NCBI RefSeq assembly: GCF_037975245.1 | Contig: NC_092568.1 | Location: 15,643,001-15,707,000 of the forward strand | DNA: 64,000 nucleotides | Origin: Apostichopus japonicus | Taxonomy: Eukaryota > Echinodermata > Holothuroidea > Aspidochirotida > Stichopodidae | Reading direction: 5' to 3' | In this document: one piece after another, positions 37,001 through 49,000 of the stretch | How the letters are laid out: each line of letters begins with the position of its first letter | Position numbering within the stretch: the stretch's first letter is position 1 | The notes under the pieces: generated by a model | What the model was told of the DNA's origin: nothing | Databases searched by the model: none | The model's input: the letters and a program-made list of their open reading frames with translations, nothing else | Made by a program: the position numbers and the translations under genes

Positions 37001-40000
37001 GAAATGTAAGCAAAACATAAATCATTATTTACTGATAGTAAAACATTAAACAAATACTGCATGATACTTTATAATTATTTATATGGGGTGTGACTTAGTT
37101 CTACCAACTTCAATTACTTATATAATGATACTCAATGTGAAGTAATGTTTCAAAAGCTCTAACATTGGTGTTAACCTCTGTTATAAGTGTCAATCACCAC
37201 CACAGCATTTTACCAAGCAGAATTCAAATGTTTCGATTTAATTTAAGGCATATACAAGGAATATTCACATAACTTTCAAAGTTGGCAAGAGGACAATATT
37301 AATTATAAAGTTACTGCTTTGTACAGTGATAAATATAGATCAGCTAAATACTTACCCATGACTAACAACTTATCACAGACCTTCAAAAGTGGCCTACGAA
37401 GAGAAAGGTAAATGCTAAAATAAGTGGTTAGTTTGCATTTCGAACTCCACTTTATGAACATAGCTGAAATTTGAGGTGATGGCATTGTCAGATCCTTTTC
37501 TGGGGTTATACACATTCATACATGAAAATAACTAACTTGTTTACTAATGTAACGAGTGTGGTGTAAGATTCCCCTGCTTGGTCTCTACAGTGGTGTACAC
37601 CATTACGTAATGCCTAATCTGTTTACTTACGTAAAGAGTGTGGTGTAGGATCCCCCTGCTGGGTCTCTACAGTGGTGTCTACAATGACGTACTGCCTAAT
37701 TTGTTTACTTACGTAAACAGTGTGGTGTAGGATCCCCCTGCTGGGTCTCTACAGTGGTGTCTACCATGACCTACTGCCTAATTTGTTTACTTACGTAAAG
37801 AGTGTGGTGTAGGATCCCCCTGCTGGGTCTCTACAGTGGTGAATACCATGACGTACTGCCCTGCACAAAGCATCAATTACATGATTCTTGAGGCTTGCTA
37901 TATTGCACATTGGAGGACTGGTATCAAACAGTCCTTGCTGACTTCCACTAATGAAGAGAAACAATGAAACAAAAGATTAAAAACTTTGCCCGCTTCCCTA
38001 AATTAAACAATTTCTTCAAATAGTCCATGTTATAAAATTGTTATCCCTAAGATTGTCAACAAAAAGGAGTAAGGTACAAACACAATGTACATGAAAACAT
38101 AAAATGTAAATTTTTAACAAAAGGTACATGACAACATTCTGTAGAAACAAAAAAAAGAACTAAAATTTCTCTCCTTCCTAACCTAACATATGATATTTGC
38201 AAAGACTTTCCTTTGATTATGAATGATAATTAGCAAAAAAAGTTTCCTCTGTATCATATCTACAATATCATTCTACTGATAATCTACCTTTCTTCGGGTG
38301 ATTTGAGTTCTGGACGGATGGATACATTCTGAGTGTTACTGAGAGCTCTCTTGAGGGTTTGCTGACCGCCCTCCCCATCTTCATCATCCGTCTTGAACTC
38401 AAAACCAAGAGGAAGGATAAACTCATCTTGTGTCATTAATCTGAAAACAAATGAAACAGTTTAAGACATGTATAATGGGAAGGAATAATTAAACTTCATT
38501 ACATGCTTAGATATTACTACCTTACATATTACTAACAGAATGTAAAACCATACTGTCTGCAGTCTTAAAGCTACCAAACTTTGTAAGGCTTCATTTACAT
38601 GGACACTACCAATTATCATATAACTTTGGAAAGGTCTCACTAATTTTGGAAACCCTACATTGGAAAATTGTCAGAAAATAGGCTGCAGAAAACTTTTTAT
38701 GTTTACAGGATGAGAAGGAAATACTTTTCTAGACCTACACTATGATGGAATAAAAAGTAGGTTAAAGAACAACATACCGTATGTTTGCATGAGTTTCAAG
38801 GTATATTGCTATCAATAAATCGTGAAAGCCCTCCCTCAGAGAACCAGCCAAATCTGCAAGCCAAAATAAAAAAAAGAAATGTTATAACTGAATGAATGCA
38901 ACATTAATACTTTGCTTGTTGTCTTTCTCTGACGTCGATGAAAGCCATTTTTTTCCTTCATCAAATCTTCCTTCAAATCTGGTAAGTTTACAGGGAAGAG
39001 TGATAATTCCTTGTAGATTCCTATTTGCTGTTAAGAGAGGCAAGTTGTTCATACTAGTTATGGACTACCTAAAAGGAAAGTCATGGCCCTAAAATGTACC
39101 TTTCAAAACAACCCTTCAAAAATGCATCAATTTCTTCTACTCTTTGAATGCATGCATGGTACTGGCAGTAGGCTATCACACATGAAATCTACAAAATTTG
39201 ATTCTCTAAAGATAAAAATTGTGTCCTGCAAAAATCCCCATATCAAAATAAAACAGTTTAAAGCATTCCAAAAAGTCAATAACAGCTTTCCTTACAGGGA
39301 CACTCAAGGCAATAGAATAATTGATCTTCATTAACCAGGTCACTAACAGCTCTTCCAACACGATGGTTACCACGGTAACAGACAGCACAGTAAAGTTTCA
39401 AGGTGTGAGTATGGTACCTACAGAATCAGGAAAGACATTGAAAACGTAACTTAAGAAAACTGTGATCTCCTCAATATTAGTAATAAATTTATAGTAATCT
39501 TTGATCACAAACTGAGTATGACTAGAATTAAAGGTTGCTATAGGTTACCTTGGTTATAGAAAGACATAGGTAAAAGGTTAATGGATCCATGACCTAGCCA
39601 CTATTACAAACCCTGCATAATCTGACAAGCAGTAGTTACACTTAATGTAAGTTTATGCACTGAATCTGTGGAGGAGTCCAACATTTTCTATTGCTTTCAT
39701 CTTTTTGTTTGTCTTAAGATGTGTATAGTTTGATTTGACCATTTTGCTTTATGCATGTTTGGGTATGACTTTTCGTTATTTAATTTTGCATATTCCTCTC
39801 AACTTATTGTTATTACAATCCTGTTTATTGTTCAGTTGGTTGGCATGGTTTCTGCTTGGTTTTGTTCATTCTGACTTGTTCTTCAAGCTATGAATATTTC
39901 CCTGCTCATCTATGTATTCAAAATCGAGTTGATACAGTCACTATTGGGCTGGAGGCCATATTGTAAGTTTATCCGAATCACCCGGTTTCTCTTTCAAACA

Positions 40001-43000
40001 AGAGAGCAATTCACTGAGTTGAACATCTCATGGGAAGCCCCATTCAAGAACAATTAATTATGGGCTACATAATAGCATGTTTCAAATTCTGACCTTCAAA
40101 CATGGACTTTGCCATGAACAAAACAGTTTATGGCCCATTTTTTAGTTATGACCTCAGTTGCAATTTCAACTATGTATTTTGATAATTTTTAACTTTTCAA
40201 TGTTTGTCCTTGTTTAGAGAGGAAAATTATGAACTTCCAACCACCCTCAGTCACACTGCCACCATCAGTGACTGAAGGTGGTAAAACAATAGATGGCAGC
40301 AAGACATATGATGTAAGCTATTACGTCCATTACTTACTTCAAAAGCGCTTCACTTTCGATAAGTTCTAAGATGTCCATGCAACTGTTTTCTTCTGGAATA
40401 CGGACACCAAGCCAAGGAACTACAAAGATAGAAAAATATCTCCTGTAATAAATATTTTTCACAATCTACAGAAAGAGGATTTAAATTTGATAAACACCAT
40501 ATCTTCAATGATACAAAGCAGTATAAACCAACAGGAATATCAAAGTGCACATGGCATTGTCATAATGATGTCATAATTATGATGTCATACCTTCATTCCA
40601 TATGTCCCTTGCATCTATATATATAGTACATTGAATGATTTGAGTAGACAGTGTCTCCTGCATAATATGTAATATGGGGTATTTGTTAATCATCCTTACA
40701 GTCCATGAAACAGACTACACTTTCTTTCATCGCTCACCTGTCTCACTGGTTGCTACCTGCCAACCAGAGCTTTCAGAGATATGTTCTGTTTCTACCTCCA
40801 GATTTCTATCTGGTACCCTGGACCAGCTGTACATCTGGATTGATTGCACTTCAACTCTTGAGGGACATTGTGGGGTGGAATTCTGAGCATCACCTTGGAA
40901 CCACGCAGCAGACAATGGAAGACAATTCTACAAAAGACAAGGGTGTCCGTATAGGCTGATGAACTCTGTCTTCATGGATTGAATGATCAGGAGTAGACAT
41001 GGAATACGCAAAACATTTTAAGGCTTTCAAAAAGACCAAAATAAAGTCAGAAAAAGCATGGTCAGGATGCTACTGAGACAGAATCAAAACAGATCTAGAA
41101 TCAAAAGATAGGACAGCAGCTACATTGTTATTTGCTACAATAGTTTGAATAATATTTTAGTGGTGGTATCAATTTAAAAATTTGCATTACCATTTATTTT
41201 CTTGTTTTAAAATTCAAGAGTGATATTCCACTTATTCGGTTGCTTAATTGAAAATATTCAGGTAAAGTGGTCTTACTAGTTCATAATTGGCTATCATTCT
41301 TGTAGACTTTTGTTCATTTAATCCTGTTTCTTTCTTGGTGCATCTAATTAGGCTTGAAGGGTACATTAATTTGCTATTTTGTACCTGACAGGCACATTGG
41401 CACCACTGTTGACTTTATCAGGTGATAGGGAAATATTTTCTGTGGGTACCAAGTAACATTCTGACATCTAGGATCAAGTGGGAGTAGAAGAAGAATTTGA
41501 AATTGTCATATTGGTTTGTGGAATCTAGAGAGATGCAATATGTTGGTTCATAACATTCTAAAATTAAAGATGATGTTATCATACCTTTTCTCTTCCAAGC
41601 TCAAACTGTACCATTTCCATACAAGTTGGTTGCAGGAAGACAGCAGGAAACAACTTGGAACGTGGCTCAACCTGTGAATTGACAAGAGATCAAGTACTTA
41701 ATGAGTGTAGTACCATAACATTAAGAAACAACTGAATCATTCCATTGTATATCAAATCATACTAAGGTGATGTTATTCTGTATTATTATGGAGACACCTA
41801 TACTGCTACAGGGTAAGGCAACATATTGCTACAAGAAACAATTAATTTGAATGTGACAAGAGCCATCTCTACGTCTCTAATTTAAAGTTATAGCTCACAG
41901 TATGAAGAGCTATAGCTAATGAAGTATTAAGATAATCTTACCTTGTGCTTGACACTGATTTCCTTGCTATTGATATAGTATGAAAGTTCTCCATTACTGA
42001 CATCCATGACACACCCAACAACAATACCACCAGTGTGTCTACGGCCTCCAGGACTGGTCAGCACCTCAAGGTGATCTCCAACTCGGATGACAAAACTATC
42101 ATGCCTTTTGAAGCTTTAGAGGTAAAAACACAAATTTGTCACATTGCAGCAGCTTTTTTAATTTAGTCAGAAGTTTTACCAAACCTACTGAGTAATACTC
42201 AAAATAAGATTCTAATTGATTAAATTAAGACACTCTCCAAACTGTTTTCTCTTTTCACACCAATTGAAGGTTCAAGAGAAGGTAACAAAAGAGCTTGATT
42301 CAAACCTGAACATTTGCCGTCCAGACACATTCAATGTAGCATAAAGCACTGATAAAAGTAACATGAACTGTGAAAATGTAGACCTTTTACAGACTTCACT
42401 ATTTAAAATTAAACTGACTAGTCAACCAAACTGAACTCCATATGTGATTCTAGCATAAGAAATGATCAAAAACATTTTTCATGACCAACTCAAAGAAGCT
42501 GCTTTAACTTGAATGTTTAAAACAAATTCAACTTGTATTAATCATTCATAATGTCAGATTTGGAATGCATTATCAGTATAATAATAACGGTCTGAAATGA
42601 TCATACAGTATTGTAAATAATCAAGAAGAATAAAATTCATGTTTTTTTGAATCCAGAACAGTTATTTCTTCCTACATGAAGGTTCATATGTCGCATAGCA
42701 CACCTTCCTCAAGTCTGTAAGAATCAAGTCCTTCATGTACAATTTTTCCTTTGAAATGAATTTCCACTCAAGTACATTTTCTTATCGAAGATATGTTTTA
42801 CACAGCACAAAATATCAAAGTTCTTCATTGTAGATCACTGACTATGCTGGCTGCATACAACCACAACAGAAGCCAGAGTTATATGTATTTCAGGTTATGT
42901 AACTGGTAAAACTATTTGCTTGATGACCCATCCTAACATAATACATTCGAGTTGCCACCCACATTGGATTTAAGTAAATTCTTTCCAGTCCTAATGAAGT

Positions 43001-46000
43001 CTAAACTGGAAAGGGAGTTGCATGAGGTTCTTACACTACATCATAAATCATAGTGGAAATATTAATAGGACTGAAAATGCATCTCTTTATAACATGTCCC
43101 GTGACCAATTTTCATTATTACTGCTTATACAGTTTGCTTAATGCATCACTCTATAACATGTCCAATCACCAGTTGTCGTTATTATTGCTTTAACAGTTTG
43201 CTTACTTTTCTTGGTCAGCTGCTGGCTCTCCTAGGACATGTATCTTCACCTCCCTGGTCTGACTGTCGTTAAATCTATGACTCTGCTGATGGAAACCGGG
43301 AGTCACCCATCCAACGTAAACTTCCTGAGATTCCTGACCGGGAAAAATTCTGATGGAAAATGAATATTTAGTACTGGCCAAAATATCCACTGAGTCCTGC
43401 TCACTGACATCTGACATAATGTCCATTGACTTATAGACATCAAAGCTATTGCCATTCGTGTCTACCCGGGAAATCTTGGGAATGTCACTACTCTCAACAG
43501 AGCTTTCTGTGGCCACCATCAGCTTTGGATGATGCCGTAATAAGGTGCCAGGCGGAGATGTTTCTGTACTTCTTGATATCGGTTTCTTGACTTCATTACC
43601 TGGACTTCTCCTTCCATTCATCTCAACATACCTTGTTGACCCGTCATCCTTTAACACAGTGCCGGCATCCATACTAGTGCTTTTAAGTGTGAAGAAACGA
43701 TTTCGCTTGGATTTTGCAGGTGTTGGGGCCGGTTCTCTGGGTAGATCTTTCACCACCATTTCCGTCGGTGTTTCTGAAGGGATAGATCTGGCAACAGGAA
43801 ATTTCCGGCCGAGAGGTAGCTTACGTTTATCTTTCTCCAACGAATTTCCTTTCAATCTGCCACCATCGCTATCATAATCTGTTATAATGGTGGCAGTCTC
43901 GGAATCCAATGTATCTGATTCCATTCTCTTGTGCTCTGCAAGGATAGAATGAGTTCACAACATTTTTAAACCACAAAAGAAACACATTCCAACACTCCAC
44001 CTAAGCTTGACCAGTCAGCTAGCATAGCATGGCAGTTATTGCAACCATATGCCCAACACTACAAGCCTCTAAACTTTGATTATGGATTAGTACTATTCAC
44101 CATTCTACGATATAATCTATTAAAATTATCATAAACATGGTTGCTATTGTTCATGGCCACTACATGATACTCTTATCACTGGTTACTTATGTTTTCTTGT
44201 TGCCAATGGTATAACCTGAGCATATCCCTAATGTGAAGTGAATTATCAGACCACCATATGCTTTTGGGTCAATTCTCTGCCCCTTAGTCCCTACATGAAG
44301 AGAGGATAACATTTAGGCAACTCATTTTGATGTTCTTGACAAGTATACAGATCTAACAGATCCAAACATAGGTTGTGACATTAATGCAAAAAACAATGAT
44401 TACATTTTGATTGGCATGAGAAATGTCACAAGCTCATCCAAACTGTTTTATGCACTTTGAAGAAAAGCTCAGAGAAGAACTGAATTAACTTGATAGACAT
44501 AAATACCAGACACCCTTGGCATGCCTCCTCCTTAGAGCCAGGAAATGTGGGTGGTGCATTTTTTAATTATCTGCAATAAATATGCGTGCTTTAGTTTTGT
44601 GAACATTTGTTAGGGTATTTGCTAAGATGAATAAACTTCCAGATTCCGCATTGTGGTTTGCTTCAAATGATTCAAGATCCTTATATTAATATATGTCACT
44701 GAAGGTTTTGGAATGCTTCTAACAAAGTAATAAGGAGAATTTTTATTCTACCAATAATCACAACATCAGAACTCTGCAATCAGGTGAGAAATAAAAGCAG
44801 AAGAAGGAAAAATATGAATGAAATTACTTAATAGAAGTTTCCTTCGGATAGCTGCCTTGTTAGGAGACGACGAAGATAGATTATCGTGATAGAAGTCGCT
44901 CTCAGAGTCACTGCCATGCACAGAACTGTTGTAACCATTAAGAATCACTGCAGACAAACCATGCACCAAAAAAATAGAAAGAATGTGAAAAAAACAAAAG
45001 GAAACTCCCAAAAGATTGTCAGAGAAGAAAAAGATTAAAAGCTATCTTGCATGCACGTCACTGTGACTTGTCACCTCTAGAGTAGTGAAACAGGAAAGGT
45101 AAGATAACTTCATTGTGTTTGTAACTGTAAGGTAAACTGTGGTGACATGGGATAGTTAACTTTTCCACATGTTTAAACATATGTGTACATACTTAGCTAA
45201 AATCTGACAACCATTTAGCGTGGCACTCATTCAATGCAGCTTTTTGCAGTCGTTTTTTGGTAAAACAAAATTTGTAATTTTTATTGTAAAATACCATAGC
45301 AATGCTGTTCATTAACAAATCTTGTAAAGATTCATAGCAAATAATGAAGATAATTGGAAACTTTCCAAAAAAATAAAAAAAAAACATTTGAAAATTATGT
45401 AAAATGCTAGAAGGGTTTCTTTAACAGTTTGGTCAATTTGCTATCATATTTCAAGAGGCTCTTGGGTAATAATTATATCATACTTTTAAACATTGAGGGC
45501 AAATATACTTATAGCGAAGTTGATTCATGTGTTTTTTTTCCAACAGTGCAATATGATACCATTTTCCCTTTCCCTTGAGACAATGTCACAGTTCAATAGC
45601 ATGGAGATGATTTGAAGCAGCTCATAGAAACTAAACAAATTACATATTTAATACCAGACTATGGGAGAGAGTAACAATTAAGTTGGAGCAACCCAGCAAA
45701 TAAACCTACAAGACAATCAGTTTCAGCTGAGGGCTTCCAATAAGATATGCACAACGAGTAACAACTAATCAGCTTCACAATAGTTACATCAGCTACTTGT
45801 TCAAATTGGAAATATGATACATTGTAAAATAACAAGATTTTACAAATAACTGGGGAGGACACTTTAAACAAAGAAACCGTCAAATTGTCACATGAACGCC
45901 TTCAGAGGCAATTAGTGATTAGTCCGCAGAAAATTATAAAATATAAGTTTTAGCAAAAAAAAATTGTCCTTGGCTAACACAGGACTTGTAATTTGATCTA

Positions 46001-49000
46001 ATACATGATTTCAATGCAACATCTTAACTGTAAAGGTTAGAAAACACCAATACAGAAGAAATTGGAAAGAAACCCATTTCACATCAAGCAGGATTTGAAA
46101 CCATTGAAAGAAATTTAACATAACACACTTCATACTCTTAACATATCACAGCATGTGGAAGGGGTCTACAAAAAACCATAAGAGGTGTCCAAAAACAATC
46201 ATAAAGGGGTCTAAACCATAGAAGGAAAACAACCATAAAAGTTTTACGTAAATCAAATATTTTGAGAAATCAAAATGGCTTACTCTTCACAAGTCAATTG
46301 CAACTGTATGTTAATTTTTTTAGTTGTGCATTAAAGGATGTAATGATAAAAGATGTTATTGTCAACAGAAAAACCCAAAAGAAAGTCTACATCCCCAGCA
46401 GCAGTGTTTAACAGATCTATTACCAAGCAATGAAGCTACTTTACATTTGATTATATGAAGGTTGTTTGACTGATGAATGAAATATATCATGCATCCTACC
46501 TTTCCTGGGAGCATCCACTGAATTGGTTTCCAGGTAGTCAAAGCTGTTATTACCTTGTTGACGTTTCCAGATATTCCTCTTGTTATTGGCCGGAGAGAGA
46601 GTTGGCACTTGGATGGAGAGAGCTAGTTCACCACTGTAATGCACACAAAATGTGCAGAAGTCACCATGCAACATAAATTTAGGAATAGATTGCTATTATA
46701 AGGACTCAAATAGTGATACATTTAAAATGTACAAAACTCTACAGAGATAACAAAACTGCATTATTGTAAATATAACTAATAAACTACACAGTAAATGTAT
46801 TGCACTGTATCACATTCTTAAATGGCAGTTAATATAGTTTTCAATGGCATCATCTACAAATACTTTTGTAAGCACATAACTGCAAATAAGAATTCAATTA
46901 ATCTAAAGTTTAATTGCTTTGTCAAATATTTTGTGATTCTGCCTAATTGGATGTAATACCATGTTCTACCATCAGCTTTAAGAATAAAATTAGGCAGAAG
47001 AGAATCGTAATGGTTCCATAAACACCTGGAAACCTGGTTCACCTTACCTAGTTGGATAATCCTGGCATTCCACTGGCATGCTCAGTCGCAAAAACTCATA
47101 CGGTAGATTCTCCATCGCGTTGAACTTTTTATGTGAAATCCTGAGACAAGGTGGTCCTTCCACACTGTTTGCAGAGAAAGAACACACATGTAAGGAATCA
47201 TGTAGAATCAGGTGATACAAACTGAATTCATTTATTAAAGTTCAAAGTTAATAAACACTTACTGCATTTCATAACAAGGTATACCATTCATGTAGAATCT
47301 AAGCAAGGTATGTTAGAAATGACTTCAACATACTGACTACTAAATATATAATTAACTAAAAAATTTTGGATGAAGTGATAAATCATGTTATCGGCCTATG
47401 TAACATGTTTTGTTTCTAGTCACAATGTTAAGGACTGAGATCGGTACTATTAGAGATGTAGATGTCCTTGAACAGATCAATTTCATTGATGGTTTCCACT
47501 TTTGATACATTGATTACAACAACAGAACATAGAGTGTATGAATATACAACCCAGATGAGTTGTTAATATATCTTTACCCAGCAGGTATCCGTGTGACTTC
47601 AAGATCTGGATGTTCCTCATCGACCGTTTTAAAACATGGTTGGCTCTTGCTATACCACAGTGGCATAGATTTCTTCATGTTACTGGAAAAATACCACAGA
47701 TGGAACATATCTAAGTTACTTTAACTGAAAGCCACTGATCAAAAGTATCAAAACTGAAGTAAACATCTTTTACATACATGTTAAAGTAGCTAAGCACTCC
47801 TTTCTTGTTAGTGGATTCAAGCTTACAGGAAGTGATCACCACTGATTTATGGTTCAAGGTGGTCACTTCAGTTTTCAAATACTAATGCTACTTCAACATG
47901 CTCATTCAGTCTTCCTTGATTTGAAAATTGGAAAATACTTAAAAGGAAAAGGAATGATCTTAGAGAGGGAGGGAGGGAGGGAGGGAGGGAGGGAGGGAGG
48001 GAGGGAGGGAGGGAGGGAGGGAGGGAGGGAGGGAGGGAGGGAGGGAGGGAGGGAGGGAGGGAGGGAGGGAGGGAGGGAGGGAGGGAGGGAGGGAGGGAGG
48101 GAGGGAGGGAGGGAGGGAGGGAGGGAGGGAGGGAGGGAGGGAGGGAGGGAGGGAGGGAGGGAGGGAGGGAGGGAGGGAGGGAGGGAGGGAGGGAGGGAGG
48201 GAGGGAGGGAGGGAGGGAGGGAGGGAGGGAGGGAGGGAGGGAGGGAGGGAGGGAGGGAGGGAGGGAGGGAGGGAGGGAGGGAGGGAGGGAGGGAGGGAGG
48301 GAGGGAGGGAGGGAGGGAGGGAGGGAGGGAGGGAGGGAGGGAGGGAGGGAGGGAGGGAGGGAGGGAGGGAGGGAGGGAGGGAGGGAGGGAGGGAGGGAGG
48401 GAGGGAGGGATAGTTAAAAGAATCTAAGTGGAACTGTCATACCCAAATATCATATGGAGTCACAAGATGAGAATGGTAACTATGGTGATCCCTCCCCTTA
48501 AGGTCATCAGGATACATAATATCAACACCAGAAATTAAACTGATAGCACTTAATCTTAGGCTAATGCTGATCACATTATCTAGAAGTGTATTAAATATAT
48601 TAAAAATATTTTTTAAATATCTAACCTCAAATAAATACTTACACACAAAATGGCTCATAGCCTTCTTGAAGACCACATATGGTAAAGTATTTCAGGGCAT
48701 AAACATCCTATGAAAAATAAAAAAAAATCATACCATATATGTTACGCATGCAATGTACAAGAGAAACCCTAATGTGAGTGATGTCACAACAGGCATAACT
48801 TTTACAACTGTATTGTAAGTGTGTATTATCTTCTTGAAAGTCAAAGGAACATGTCTCCATCAATATTATGTTCTTTCATATACACTGTTATCAATAATGA
48901 TGAGTGGACAATCGTGTCCTTTCAAGCAGATTGTAACATAATGCCTGTTTACCATAAAAGAGAACCAAATAAATGGTTAGCTACTTACGTAGCTTATTAC

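Noticed and set aside
37549-37794. Extra exons formed by the 82-bp repeat units (65-nt acceptor-to-donor pieces)
   Set aside because: Their phase (0 in, 2 out) does not fit between exons 33 and 34, and their polypyrimidine tracts are weak; kept only as possible decoys.
43545-43877. 110-codon + strand open frame
   Set aside because: It is the antisense shadow of RyR exon 25.
47849-48427. 192-codon + strand open frame of Gly-Arg-Glu repeats
   Set aside because: It is the translation of the perfect GGGA microsatellite inside a RyR intron, with no homology and no other coding signal.
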